Assembly: GCA_964424115.1 (NCBI GenBank)
Contig: CAYRHN010000017.1
Coordinates: 19,347 to 83,346 of the forward strand
DNA length: 64,000 nt
Origin: CAYRHN01 sp964424115
GTDB taxonomy: Bacteria; Chloroflexota; Anaerolineae; Anaerolineales; Anaerolineaceae
Direction: 5' to 3'
Positions 8,948 to 17,382 of the stretch are shown piece after piece; position 1 is the stretch's first letter; each line of letters opens with the position of its first letter. Made by a program: the position numbers and the translations under genes. The notes below the pieces were generated by a model, which saw only the letters and a list, made by a program, of their open reading frames with translations, did not search any database and was not told the DNA's origin.

Positions 8948-9517
8948 TTATTTTCCGGCCAGTAGCGGATCAATCGCGGCGCGAATTTCCTCGTAAGAGG
9001 TGAACTCGCCGCGCAGGATGAAGGCCAGGCGGCCTTCCTGATCGATGATATAGGTTTCCGGCACGCCGGTGACGCGGAAGATGCGCCCAATGCGTTCGCT
9101 GTAATCCGGGCCGTTGGTGTAGCTCACCGCAAACTTATCCATGTATTCGTGTGCCTTCGGCTCCACATCCTTCCAGTTCACGCCCAGAAAGACCACCTTA
9201 CCGTTATCCTGGTAATACTGCCAGGCTTGCTCCAGGTAACCAGCCTCGTTCTCGCACGGCACGCACCAGGAAGCCCACACATTGACCAGCACCACCTTGC
9301 CGCGCAGGTCTTGCGTATTGATCTGCTCGCCTTCGAAAGTGGTCAGGGTGAAGTCGGGCACCACCTGCCCTTTTTGAACGGTGGCATTCACATCCATCAA
9401 CCGCCAGGCCAGCAATCCCACAAACAGGATTACCACCACATAGATGGCAATGAACTCCCAGCGCAGCCATTTGCTGCGGGCGGGTTTGGGCGGAATGGGG
9501 GGTTGGTTTTGGGTCAT
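8948..9517 (-). CDS. ccmG: Thioredoxin-like protein CcmG/TlpA family
   Basis: A membrane-anchored thioredoxin-fold protein of 189 residues. It has one N-terminal helix (about 22-42), then the redox motif ASWCVPCENEAGYLEQ with the CxxC of TlpA/CcmG/ResA proteins, and the cis-proline segment TGVPETYIID. These proteins keep the cysteines of the apocytochrome CXXCH motif reduced on the outer face before heme ligation. It lies between ccmH and the CcmI-like gene. Whether it is CcmG or ResA-like cannot be decided by sequence alone; the context favours CcmG. Confidence 0.88.
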   Translation of the reverse strand: MTQNQPPIPPKPARSKWLRWEFIAIYVVVILFVGLLAWRLMDVNATVQKGQVVPDFTLTTFEGEQINTQDLRGKVVLVNVWASWCVPCENEAGYLEQAWQYYQDNGKVVFLGVNWKDVEPKAHEYMDKFAVSYTNGPDYSERIGRIFRVTGVPETYIIDQEGRLAFILRGEFTSYEEIRAAIDPLLAGK

Positions 9518-9550
9518 GGTTCAGTTTCTCCTCATTTCGGCGGCATCGGC

Positions 9551-10111
9551 CTACCGGCGGGCTTTCTTACGGGTTTCCAATTCCGCCTCCAGGCGGGCAA
9601 TATACGGATCATTGGCAGGCAGCAGCGGTCCGGCTGGCGCGCCCGGCGCAGCCGGCTTGGAATTCCACGAGAGCAATTTGCTGGCGGTTACCACCACCGC
9701 CGCCAGGATCGCCACCCCAGGAATAATATAGATCAACGGGTTGGGCGGAACCGGCAGCACCTGGTCGCCGTACAATTGCAGGAAATACATTTTAATCCGG
9801 TCGGCGCTCCAACCTTCGGCCAGTTTCTGTCGGATCAGTTCGCGCCAGTCGGCGCAGGACTGCGTGCCGCACACATCCAGCGGCACATTGCTGCACACCG
9901 GGCAGTATAACCCGCGTGCCACATCATTCACCTGGTCGTCGCTGATCCCGCTGGTATCTACGGTGGGGGTCGGGACCACCTGGGTGGTCTGGGGGGTGGG
10001 GGTTCCTTGCCCGGTCTGCGCGTACACCGGCGCCGCCGCGGTCAGGGCCGCCAGCGCCAGCGCCGCCACAGCCAGGAATATCGCAATAATGAATATTTTC
10101 TTCGGTTGCAT
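9551..10111 (-). CDS. ccmH: Cytochrome c maturation protein CcmH
   Basis: The protein has a signal peptide ending near AAPVYAQ, then the helical redox domain with GLYCPVCSNVPLDVCGTQSC. The CxxC corresponds to the LRCxxC motif of CcmH/CycL, which reduces apocytochromes and joins CcmF in ligation. A C-terminal membrane helix follows (PLIYIIPGVAILAAVVV). I prefer the ATG at 10111, with AAGGAA eight bases before; an ATG at 10129 would add six residues and lies 3 bases after the ccmF stop. Two extra cysteines (DVCGTQSC) just after the motif are not universal in the family. Confidence 0.88.
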   Translation of the reverse strand: MQPKKIFIIAIFLAVAALALAALTAAAPVYAQTGQGTPTPQTTQVVPTPTVDTSGISDDQVNDVARGLYCPVCSNVPLDVCGTQSCADWRELIRQKLAEGWSADRIKMYFLQLYGDQVLPVPPNPLIYIIPGVAILAAVVVTASKLLSWNSKPAAPGAPAGPLLPANDPYIARLEAELETRKKARR

Positions 10112-10132
10112 CGGCTGAATTTCCTTCATAGA

Positions 10133-12151
10133 TCAGGCGGATTCCCGCTTGGGCCAGGCCGCTACCAGCGTGCCAAAAATAAAGACCAGCGTGCCGACCC
10201 ACAGCCAGCTCACCAGCGGGTTGTTGTACACCTTGAGGGTCACGGCAGAGTCGGATATGTTCTCCCAGTTGACCAGGATGATATACAGATCGTCCGATAA
10301 CGTGGCGCGCGTCCCTGGCAGGGTGACCGTTTGCATCGTGTCGAAATACAATTCGGTGCGCGGGGTGATCCGCCCCAGGTTAACCCCATTGCGGGTCACG
10401 TCGATCTTCGCCTCCACGGCGTTGTAACCCTGCGAGACGGTGTCGTCGATGAAATCCAGCCCGCGGTAGGTGAGCGTATAGCCTGCCAGTTCCAGGCTTT
10501 TGTCCTTTTCCACCCGCCCCTGTGTCTGGGTCTGGAACATTTCGATCCCGATAATACCCAGCGCCATCAGCACCACGCCCAGATGGATGATCATCCCGCC
10601 GTAGCGGCGCCGGTTCAGCCCGGCCAGACGCCAGAGCGCCGTGGGCAGCGGCTCGCCGGCATTCTTGTGGCGCAGCCACACCCCCCTGCCGTACTCAAAG
10701 AGGGTCAGCAGCCCGGCCAGGGCCACCCCCCAGATCGCCAGCAGCGAGGCAAAGGTGAAAATACCGGTCAGCCCCACGCCAATCACCAGCGCCAGCGAAA
10801 GGCCCAGCGGAATCCAGGCCGTGGCACCCAGCGAGCGGACCATGCTGCGTCCCCAAATAGAGAGCGGCGCCACGCCCATCAGGATCACCACCGCCAGGAA
10901 GAGCGGCCCGGCCGTGCTTTCATAATAATCCGCGCCGACCGTGGCGCGCACCCCGGCAAATAATTCCGAGATGATCGGATAGAACACCCCCCAGAAACAA
11001 ACTACCAGAATGCCCACAAAGAGCAGGTTATTGAGCATGAAAAGCGACTCGCGCGATAGCAGCGAGGTCATTTGCGTCTCCCCGCCCAGCGAACTCCAGC
11101 GTCTCACCACCAGGCTGACCGAGAAGAGCATCATCAGCGCCACAAAGATCAGGAAGGTCAGCCCGATCTTGCTGTCGCTGAAGGCATGCACCGAGGTCAG
11201 CAGCCCGGAGCGGGTCAGGAAAGTGCCCAAAATAACCAGCAAGTAGGTGATGATGACCAGGATCAAATTCCAACGTTTGGCCAGGCCGCGCTTCTCTTGC
11301 AAGACAACCGAGTGCAGCAGAGCCGTGCCGCTGATCCAGGGCATCAGCGCCACCACCTCCACCGGGTCCCAGCCCCAGTAGCCGCCCCAGCCCAGCACGT
11401 CATACGCCCAGCGGCTGCCCAGCACCAGGCCGATCGAGAGAAACAACCAGCCGGCCAGCGTCCAGCGGCGCGTGATGCGGATCCAGCGGTCGTCGCTGCG
11501 CCCGGTGATCAAAGAAGCTACCGCAAAGGCGAACGGGATCACCAGCGAGACAAAACCCAAATACTGCATGGGCGGATGGAAGACCATCCCCCAGTGGCGC
11601 AGCAGCGGATTAAGCCCGGAACCATCCGGCATGCTGAACGGCACCGCCCCGGCAACCGGCGCAAAGGTGGCCACGGTGCGCACCCCGCTGGGCAGTTCCC
11701 AGATGCGCGCAAAGGGATTATCAGCAAAGACCGACAGGCCCACAAAGAAGGCCAGCGTCACCAGCGAGACTGCGATCACCCAGGGCTGGAATTCGCGGTC
11801 GCGGTTCCACTTGCGCAGGGTGACCGCCGAGGCAAAGCCCGACATGGTCAGCGACCAGAAGACCAGCGAACCGGACTGTCCGCCCCACAGCGCGGTAACC
11901 TTCAGATACGTGGGCATGCCGCGGCTGACCACCTCATAGACGTAGCCTACCTCAAAGTGGTCGTTGACCAGCAGGTAGATCAGGCTGAGGGCTGCCAGCA
12001 GCAGCAGCGGAAAGGTGAGCAGCATGGCCAGGCGCGCGCTTTCCACCCAGGCCAGCGAATTCTTGCGCGCCCCGAACACGGCGGCAAAAATCCCGTACAG
12101 CGCCACCACAAAGGTCAGCGCCAGGATACCAAAACCAAAATCTGGGATCAT
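10133..12151 (-). CDS. ccmF: Cytochrome c heme lyase subunit CcmF
   Basis: CcmF, 672 residues with about 15 membrane helices, joins heme from CcmE to the apocytochrome cysteines. The WWD-type motif is clear (GWGGYWGWDPVEVVALMPW) and is followed by the histidine-bearing helix ALLHSVVLQEKRG. The C-terminal extracytoplasmic beta domain (YRGLDFIDDTVSQGYNAVEA) and final helix are normal. It starts 15 bases after ccmE and ends 3 bases before the earliest possible ccmH start. Confidence 0.95.
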   Translation of the reverse strand: MIPDFGFGILALTFVVALYGIFAAVFGARKNSLAWVESARLAMLLTFPLLLLAALSLIYLLVNDHFEVGYVYEVVSRGMPTYLKVTALWGGQSGSLVFWSLTMSGFASAVTLRKWNRDREFQPWVIAVSLVTLAFFVGLSVFADNPFARIWELPSGVRTVATFAPVAGAVPFSMPDGSGLNPLLRHWGMVFHPPMQYLGFVSLVIPFAFAVASLITGRSDDRWIRITRRWTLAGWLFLSIGLVLGSRWAYDVLGWGGYWGWDPVEVVALMPWISGTALLHSVVLQEKRGLAKRWNLILVIITYLLVILGTFLTRSGLLTSVHAFSDSKIGLTFLIFVALMMLFSVSLVVRRWSSLGGETQMTSLLSRESLFMLNNLLFVGILVVCFWGVFYPIISELFAGVRATVGADYYESTAGPLFLAVVILMGVAPLSIWGRSMVRSLGATAWIPLGLSLALVIGVGLTGIFTFASLLAIWGVALAGLLTLFEYGRGVWLRHKNAGEPLPTALWRLAGLNRRRYGGMIIHLGVVLMALGIIGIEMFQTQTQGRVEKDKSLELAGYTLTYRGLDFIDDTVSQGYNAVEAKIDVTRNGVNLGRITPRTELYFDTMQTVTLPGTRATLSDDLYIILVNWENISDSAVTLKVYNNPLVSWLWVGTLVFIFGTLVAAWPKRESA

Positions 12152-12166
12152 AGAAAGGGCTGCCTC

Positions 12167-12646
12167 TTAGTTGATTGGGGTCTCTTGGGGAATGGCTTCC
12201 TCGTACTTGGAAGGGCACTTGAGCAGCAGCTCGGTGGCGTAGAATTTGCCGTCCTCGCCCATCCGACCGGTCATGATCGCCTGCGCCTCGTTCTTCAAAA
12301 GGTCGGGTTTGGCCCCGTAATACACCACCTGCAGGCGGGAGCGGGTGGGGTCAAGGGTAGCGTTGTGCAACGCCTGCCCCATGCCGCCTTCGGCTTCGAT
12401 CTGTGCATTATCGCCTGGCACATTGACCACCGTGAAATTGATCTCCAACGTATCCGGGTTGATCGTGATCGTATCGCCCAGCACCGCGCCGGAAACGCGC
12501 AAATCCTTACCCATTACATCGCTGCCCCTGGCGAGGATCTCGTCAATCGTCATGTAATATTGGGTGTTGGCGCTCAAGGAAGATACCATTAAGAAGATGA
12601 TCGCGCCCGCAATCAACAATCCGCCGATCAAGAACTTGGTTTGCAT
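12167..12646 (-). CDS. ccmE: Heme chaperone CcmE, cysteine (CxxxY) variant
   Basis: CcmE is the heme chaperone that carries heme covalently between CcmC and CcmF. The 159-residue protein has an N-terminal membrane anchor (6-24), the beta-barrel with VSGAVLGDTI and the end motif ATELLLKCPSKYEE. In most bacteria the heme is bound by the His of HxxxY. Here C144 takes its place (C-P-S-K-Y148), as in the CxxxY CcmE proteins known from archaea and some anaerobes. It is the first gene of the ccm operon. An inverted repeat and an AT-rich region lie upstream. Confidence 0.92.
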   Translation of the reverse strand: MQTKFLIGGLLIAGAIIFLMVSSLSANTQYYMTIDEILARGSDVMGKDLRVSGAVLGDTITINPDTLEINFTVVNVPGDNAQIEAEGGMGQALHNATLDPTRSRLQVVYYGAKPDLLKNEAQAIMTGRMGEDGKFYATELLLKCPSKYEEAIPQETPIN

Positions 12647-12755
12647 AAATGCACTGGCCTCCGGTTAACAGGTTTGAAGGGAACCGCTTGCGTGCTGGGC
12701 AGGCGCCCAGTCGGATTTCTTGCATCGAAAATGCACACCCTTATTTTGTCATATT

Positions 12756-12772
12756 CAGATTAAGAGAATCTG
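12756..12772. promoter_or_regulatory. Inverted repeat upstream of ccmE
   Basis: CAGATT-AAGAG-AATCTG, a 6-bp inverted repeat, lies about 110 bases upstream of ccmE in an AT-rich stretch. It could be a regulator site for the ccm operon or a chance palindrome. No convincing -35/-10 pair for ccmE could be fixed next to it. Confidence 0.3.
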
Positions 12773-12850
12773 AAATTTGTGCAAAATGGAACAAAGTGAT
12801 AAATCACCTTATTCGATGCGAATTGTCATCAATTATATCAGAAACCCCGC

Positions 12851-13216
12851 TTATTTGACTTCGCGTTGCAGTACCTGCACTTCGTCCCCGCTGGTCAGGG
12901 TCAGACTGTCGCCGGCCACCTCCCAGGTCATGCGGATCGGATCTTCTCCCGCGTTCCCCACCAGGATGGTCTGGTCGTCTAAAAATTCAAAGGTTGTCTC
13001 CAGGTACACCCCTTCCGAACCGAGCAGTAGCTTCCCGCCGCGCTGAAAATCAAAGACCAGATCGGCCTGCGCCTTGGGATCTTTGTAAATCCAGCGCCCG
13101 TAGATCAAATCGCGCGGCCCGCCAGGCTGCGGGGTAGGCGAAGCGCAGGCGGCCAACCCCAACAGCACGGCAAACAATCCGGCCAGAAGAGCGGTTCGAG
13201 CAAAAGATTTCATCAT
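12851..13216 (-). CDS. Small predicted lipoprotein
   Basis: A 121-residue lipoprotein: basic start, hydrophobic segment and lipobox LAAC (C24). The mature part reads GRWIYKD...LVFDF..GGKLLLG.EGVYLETTFEFLDDQTI and ends in a short beta-strand series, a lipocalin-like small beta domain of unknown role. The next gene but one on the same strand (13,423-13,779) has the same domain order and spacing, so the two are diverged duplicates. No partner or ligand can be proposed. Confidence 0.65.
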   Translation of the reverse strand: MMKSFARTALLAGLFAVLLGLAACASPTPQPGGPRDLIYGRWIYKDPKAQADLVFDFQRGGKLLLGSEGVYLETTFEFLDDQTILVGNAGEDPIRMTWEVAGDSLTLTSGDEVQVLQREVK

Positions 13217-13365
13217 TTCACCTCAGCCAAGATTCTACTATAAATCAACGTCAATTCGGGTGAAAGGGAAAATAATCGACCATGGCAGCCCACCCCTACG
13301 GGAATGATTGCTCCCTGCCTCTCAAGGTGAGATGACTGCTCCAATTCACGTCCGGCGTAATTCAT

Positions 13366-13400
13366 AAAAAAATCCCCCGGATGTGTCCGCATCCGGGGGA
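13366..13400 (-). terminator. Intrinsic terminator of the 13,423-13,779 gene
   Basis: On the minus strand a CCCCCGGATG / CATCCGGGGG stem with a small loop is followed by a run of seven T. It lies about 25 bases after the stop codon of the upstream lipoprotein gene and separates it from its paralogue. Confidence 0.88.
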
Positions 13401-13422
13401 AGGACGTACAAGAATTACAAAA

Positions 13423-13779
13423 TTACTTAACGCGGGTCAAGGTTTGAGCCTGGCCATCGGCGGTCAGGGTCAGGGTATCGCCTTCGACCTTCCAGTCCAT
13501 GGTGGTGTCGGTGCCGCCAAGGGCTTCCATGCCGGTCAGCTTGATCGTGTCGTCATCGACAAATTCGTACTTCATATCGACGGACATGCCGCTCACGCCG
13601 AGGGTCAGGGTGCCATCTTGCTTGAACTCGAATTCCATGGTCATGCCACTGGCTTCGTCAGCGAGGCTCCACTTTCCGTACAGGGCAGCCCGGCCGGAAG
13701 CGCCGCCGCCACAACCCAGTGCAGAAAGCAACAGGATCATAGCAATGAAGGCGCTCAAGATACGCATAGTTTTGGTCAT
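13423..13779 (-). CDS. Small predicted lipoprotein, paralogue of the 12,851 gene
   Basis: A 118-residue lipoprotein with lipobox LSALGC. The mature domain (LYGKWSLADEASGMTMEFEF, then KYEFVDDDTIKLTG and WKVEGDTLTLTADG) repeats the pattern of the neighbouring lipoprotein: GxW start, EF strands, D-D-(Q/D)-T-I, W.V.GD(S/T)LTL, and a C-terminal RVK/REVK. Such GxW...W.v.gd.L.l domains occur in many small exported proteins of Chloroflexota and Bacteroidota with no assigned function. It has its own terminator, so it is probably expressed alone. Confidence 0.7.
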   Translation of the reverse strand: MTKTMRILSAFIAMILLLSALGCGGGASGRAALYGKWSLADEASGMTMEFEFKQDGTLTLGVSGMSVDMKYEFVDDDTIKLTGMEALGGTDTTMDWKVEGDTLTLTADGQAQTLTRVK

Positions 13780-13960
13780 CTTATCTCTCCTTAAAAAAGT
13801 AATTTAATGGGTGTCAACATGAGGTCGGACTCCCTCACGTAATTACGAAATATTATAAACCTACCAATAAATTAAATCAACCTGAGAAACCTTAAAAAAT
13901 CATATCCTATCAGATGGGACGCCCGGCCCATTCTGCCCACCTTCTTTACACACCTTTCCC

Positions 13961-14389
13961 TCAGGGCTGCACCACCACCAGCGTGGCCGTCATGCCCTCT
14001 TCCAGGTCGCCGGGCAGGCTGCTTACGATCTGATATTCGCCAGGAGCCGCCGGAGCGGTAAAGGTCAGCGTTGCCCCTTCTCCCGCCGCCAGCGCCGCCT
14101 GGTAATAAATTTCTTTCTCGTCGGCTGCGTCGAAAGGCGCCTCGGCCGGTGATGCCATGATGGTGAAGTCGTGCGGCGCCGCGCCGCTGTTGGAGAGGGT
14201 CAGGGTGATCTGCTCCCCGGCCGGGACGGTGATGCGCTCCGGGCGGAAGGCAAACTCGCCCATGCTCATTTCCACCTCGGTGGAGCCTTTCAGGATCTCC
14301 TCCTGTACGCCGAGCCCGGGAAAGCCAATGCAGCCGCCAAACATCATGCAGGCAGCCAGGGTTGCAAACAATATCAGGCGTTTGAACAT
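13961..14389 (-). CDS. Cupredoxin-like lipoprotein lacking two copper ligands
   Basis: A 142-residue lipoprotein (C20 in FGGC) with a plastocyanin/azurin-type fold: VEMSMGEFAFRPERITVPAG is the typical first strand pair and PHDFTIMA holds the first ligand His (H73). In active cupredoxins the C-terminal loop reads Y.x.x.C..PGH...GM. Here it is YQIVSSLPGDLEEGM, so the Cys is Ser (S123) and the second His is Asp (D128), while Met (M133) remains. It therefore probably cannot hold a type 1 copper. It may be structural or may bind something else. It is followed by elp3 in the same direction, 10 bases upstream of this reading frame. Confidence 0.75.
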   Translation of the reverse strand: MFKRLILFATLAACMMFGGCIGFPGLGVQEEILKGSTEVEMSMGEFAFRPERITVPAGEQITLTLSNSGAAPHDFTIMASPAEAPFDAADEKEIYYQAALAAGEGATLTFTAPAAPGEYQIVSSLPGDLEEGMTATLVVVQP

Positions 14390-14398
14390 ACTGCCTCC

Positions 14399-16033
14399 CT
14401 AATCCAGTTCGCGGTAGAGATACAGCTCGCCGCGTTTGAAACCGCGCGCCTCATAATATTTGCGCGTGCCGATCGCCGCGATGACCGCCAGGCGGTGGAA
14501 GCCCGCCGCGCGGGCGCGCTCTTCGGCCACCTGCAGCAGGCGCGTGCCCAGCCCCACATGCTGGGCAGCCCCGCGCTGCTCTCCGCCCACTGGCAGGGAT
14601 TGCCCGTACACATGCACCTCGCGGATCAAGGCTGCCCCTTCCAGGTCAGGCATCTCGCGGGCCAGTTGATGGGGATCCTCCGGCAGGGAGAGGCGCAAGT
14701 ATCCAGCCAGGCGGTCTTGCGGGGTGACAAAGGAGAGGAAATGTTCCTCGGCCTTGGCAGGGGCATAGACCAGGTCGTCCAGGCGCAGCTCCTCCGGGCG
14801 CACCGCCTCACCGCGCACCTCGCGGCAGCGCACGCAGCGGCAGGCCTGCCCGCGCCGGGCCAGCTCGGCCAACGCATCCTGACGCAGGCTGGTGCGCCGG
14901 TTGCCGTCCACCACATGCGTGGAGGGGATGTCGCGAATGACGCGGTTCACCCGGCAATAGGCCGGGATGAGCGGCTTGATATCGGCGATCAGCCCGACCA
15001 GTTCCTCGGTGGAATAGGGGCGGTACTTGCCAAGCTGCCAGATGCGGTACAGCTCGGAATTCGCCAGCAGTTGGGTCGGGTAGATCTTGATCTCGTCCGG
15101 ACAGTAACCCTGCCACAGACGGGCAAAATCAGCCCGGTCGGATTCCAGCGTGGCGCCCAGCAGGTTAGGCATCCAGTGCAACACGATCTTAAACCCGGCC
15201 GCGCGCAGCAGGGCGCAGGCACGCAGGGTTTGCTCGCTGGTGTGTCCACGCCGGTTAAGCTCTAAAATGCGGTCGTCCAGGCTTTGCGCGCCCATTTGCA
15301 GCTTGGTCACCCCCAGGCGGCGCAGCCAGGTCAGCTCGCGCGGGTTGATCGCGTCCGGGCGGGTTTCCACCACCAGGCCCACGTTGCGGTGGTCGGCGGT
15401 CTCATTCTCGTTGTGCAGTTCGGACAAATATTCCAGAATCGAGTCAGTTTCTCCCACCGGGCGCCGCTCGCGCCCGTTCAGCGCCTCAAAGCAGCCCTGC
15501 ATGAACCCGGCCTGGTAACGGTGCGGGTAAGCGCTCCACGTTCCGCCCAGGATGAGCAGTTCCACCTTATCGGTCGGGTGGCCCACGTCCTCCAGCGCCT
15601 GCAGGCGGTTGCTGACCTGCGCATAGGGGTCAAAGGCGTTCTGCAGCGCCCGCCGCGCGCCCGGCTCATCTGAGAGATAGCTCTTGGGCATGCGCGACTC
15701 GGTTGGGCAAAAAATGCAATCCCCCGGGCAAGGATATTCTTCGGTCAATACGGTCACCGTGGTCACCCCCGAGAGGGTGCGCACCGGCTTCATGCGGATG
15801 CGCGCCAGCAAGGCCGGGTCAGGCTGCCATTCGCCGCTGCCGACCAGTTGCTTATAGGCCGCCACCAGGATATGCTTGGGCAGGTATCCGCCGCCCGGCT
15901 GGGGATAGCGGCGCATAGCGTGCTGCACATCCCGCCCCTGGCGGATCTCCTCCAGCACCAGGCGGGCAGACTGCATCTGCCTGGCGCTGTAGCGGCGCTT
16001 TTCCAGCCATTCCTGTGCGCTCTCGTCAGACAC
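14399..16033 (-). CDS. elp3: Elp3 family tRNA U34 carboxymethyltransferase
   Basis: A 544-residue Elp3 with a radical SAM domain and a C-terminal GNAT domain. The cluster cysteines are in EYPCPGDCIFCPTESRMP. The segments KLQMGAQSLDDRILELNRRGH and FKIVLHWMPNLLG are strongly conserved in Elp3, and VGLGTRLLQVAEERARAAG is the acetyl-CoA loop. The enzyme makes the cm5 group on wobble uridine of tRNA from acetyl-CoA. I place the start at a GTG (16033) whose codon overlaps the stop of the HD gene (GTGTCTGA), with GGAGGAG nine bases upstream. Longer in-frame starts lie inside the HD gene and are unlikely. Confidence 0.92.
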   Translation of the reverse strand: MSDESAQEWLEKRRYSARQMQSARLVLEEIRQGRDVQHAMRRYPQPGGGYLPKHILVAAYKQLVGSGEWQPDPALLARIRMKPVRTLSGVTTVTVLTEEYPCPGDCIFCPTESRMPKSYLSDEPGARRALQNAFDPYAQVSNRLQALEDVGHPTDKVELLILGGTWSAYPHRYQAGFMQGCFEALNGRERRPVGETDSILEYLSELHNENETADHRNVGLVVETRPDAINPRELTWLRRLGVTKLQMGAQSLDDRILELNRRGHTSEQTLRACALLRAAGFKIVLHWMPNLLGATLESDRADFARLWQGYCPDEIKIYPTQLLANSELYRIWQLGKYRPYSTEELVGLIADIKPLIPAYCRVNRVIRDIPSTHVVDGNRRTSLRQDALAELARRGQACRCVRCREVRGEAVRPEELRLDDLVYAPAKAEEHFLSFVTPQDRLAGYLRLSLPEDPHQLAREMPDLEGAALIREVHVYGQSLPVGGEQRGAAQHVGLGTRLLQVAEERARAAGFHRLAVIAAIGTRKYYEARGFKRGELYLYRELD

Positions 16034-16481
16034 GGCCCAGCTCCTCCAGCGTGTGCCGGGTGCGTGCATCAGCTTCCTCAGCGCCCGCATGATACAGGTA
16101 ATGCTGCAGCCGGTCGGCATCCTTGAGCAATTCGTCGAAGGGTTCGTCCACCTGCTCCTTCAGGCTGTGCACCGCAATGGCGTGGCAGACCTGTTCGATC
16201 TCCATCGGGCCGAATTCTCCCGAATCCTCCAGCATGCGCCAGGCCTCGATCGCGCTCAGGCGGGCGTGGTCGGTGGGGTCGTTGACCTTGTAATTCCAGA
16301 TGTCGTGCAGCATTCCGGCTGTGGCTGCCAGTTCCATATTCAGCCCGCGGCGCAGCGCCAGCAAGGCCGCGGTGGCCGACACACCGTATAAATGCACAAA
16401 ACCGCAGCGGCCTTCTTCGATGTCCGGCTGCGTGCGGCAAATCTCATCCACGATCTGGCGGATCTTTTCCAGGCGGTGCAT
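16026..16481 (-). CDS. HD-domain phosphohydrolase
   Basis: A 151-residue HD-fold protein starting at the ATG at 16481, with GGGGAAAGG upstream. The metal motif is visible: H in FVHLYGVS, HD in AAGMLHDIWNYK, H in AVHSLKEQ and D in LLKDADRLQHYL. Members hydrolyse phosphodiester or phosphomonoester bonds of nucleotides. The size and the ending DADRL resemble the YedJ/YfbR-like uncharacterised HD proteins. It is translationally coupled to elp3, whose start overlaps its stop, which suggests a common role in tRNA or nucleotide metabolism. Substrate unknown. Confidence 0.8.
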   Translation of the reverse strand: MHRLEKIRQIVDEICRTQPDIEEGRCGFVHLYGVSATAALLALRRGLNMELAATAGMLHDIWNYKVNDPTDHARLSAIEAWRMLEDSGEFGPMEIEQVCHAIAVHSLKEQVDEPFDELLKDADRLQHYLYHAGAEEADARTRHTLEELGRV

Positions 16482-16509
16482 GGCGTTTTCCTTTCCCCCT
16501 GGATTATAA

Positions 16510-16556
16510 CAAAGAAAAAGGGTGTTATTCGCACGCTTCACGAGCGAATAACACCC
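16510..16556 (-). terminator. Intrinsic terminator of the PQY-protein operon
   Basis: GGGTGTTATTCGC and GCGAATAACACCC form a 13-bp stem (16,520-16,532 with 16,544-16,556). On the minus strand this is followed by CTTTTTCTTTG. It closes the operon running from 19,124 to 16,583 and lies just upstream of the HD gene. Confidence 0.88.
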
Positions 16557-16582
16557 CATCCATAGATCAAAGCAAATTTAGG

Positions 16583-17350
16583 TCAGGGCTTGGGCGGTTC
16601 CGGCGGCTTCTGCGGCGGGTACTGGGGGTACTGCGGCTGCTGCGGCTGCTGCGGATACTGCGGCTGCTGCGGATACTGCGGCTGCTGCGGGTATTGCGGC
16701 TGCTGCGGATACTGCGGCTGCTGCGGGTATTGCCCCTGCGGCGGATACTGGCCCTGCTGGGGCGGATATTGGCCTTGCTGCGGCGGGTACTGGCCCTGCT
16801 GGGGCGGGTAACCGTACTGCTGCGGGTAGGCCGGGCGCGCGGCAAATGCTTCGGGATGCAGCTTGCGGAATTCCTGGAAGTTGAGCACCCCGCCCACCGC
16901 GATGGCAATGAAGCCGATCAGGCCGATGAAGAAGCCCAACCCCGGCCCCAGTGCGGCAGTGCCAATGCCAAGGCCGCTCGTGCCGCCGGCCGCAATGACA
17001 TAGACCAGGATGCTGAAGAGCACCCCTGCCCCGCCCAGCGCCATCACCACAATGGTGCCGATCTTGTCCAATTGCTTGTTACGGAAGTAGAGATAGAAGA
17101 AGACCGCCACTGCCACCAGGATGGCAATGTTGAGCAGTTGGAAAATCAAAGTACCGGCGTTGACGCCCATGATCGAGAAACCGCTGGCGCTGAAGATAAA
17201 GCCTTTGGTATCCAGACCGCCCAAATTGACCACTGCCCAGGCCATCAACAGGCTCAAAAGAGCCACGATCCATCCGAGGGCAATGATCAACCAGCCTTTG
17301 GTCAGCGAGCTGACCTGCTGATTGATTCGTTGAAATTGCGCAGCATTCAT
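16583..17350 (-). CDS. Four-helix membrane protein with Tyr-Pro-Gln repeat tail
   Basis: About 255 residues. The N-terminal 180 residues hold four or five membrane helices (GWLIIALGWIVALLSLLMAW, GTLIFQLLNIAILVAVAVFF and others). The tail has tandem units YPPQQGQ (three to four) and then YPQQPQ (about six), ending in PPQKPPEPPKP. Such low-complexity tails occur in signalling or scaffolding membrane proteins and expand by slippage. The ATG at 17350 has AAAGGA upstream; an ATG 21 bases further up lacks one. It is the last gene of a four-gene operon in which two other proteins also end in the same kind of tail. Function unknown. Confidence 0.7.
   Translation of the reverse strand: MNAAQFQRINQQVSSLTKGWLIIALGWIVALLSLLMAWAVVNLGGLDTKGFIFSASGFSIMGVNAGTLIFQLLNIAILVAVAVFFYLYFRNKQLDKIGTIVVMALGGAGVLFSILVYVIAAGGTSGLGIGTAALGPGLGFFIGLIGFIAIAVGGVLNFQEFRKLHPEAFAARPAYPQQYGYPPQQGQYPPQQGQYPPQQGQYPPQGQYPQQPQYPQQPQYPQQPQYPQQPQYPQQPQQPQYPQYPPQKPPEPPKP
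16612..16812. repeat. Tandem repeats coding for the YPQQPQ/YPPQQGQ tail
   Basis: On the + strand the unit TGCGGCTGCTGCGGATAC recurs in near-perfect copies, followed by units of the form GGCGGATACTGGCCCTGCTG. The copies are so alike at base level that copy number is probably unstable. The same kind of repeat is seen at 18,300-18,375 in the first gene of the operon. Confidence 0.85.
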
Positions 17351-17382
17351 AGCAAATCCTTTCTTTGACAAAGATAATCGAC

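Noticed and set aside
11072..12592. 506-residue + strand frame over ccmF/ccmE
   Set aside because: Gln/His/Arg-rich antisense of ccmF; the minus-strand frame has the WWD motif and correct length.
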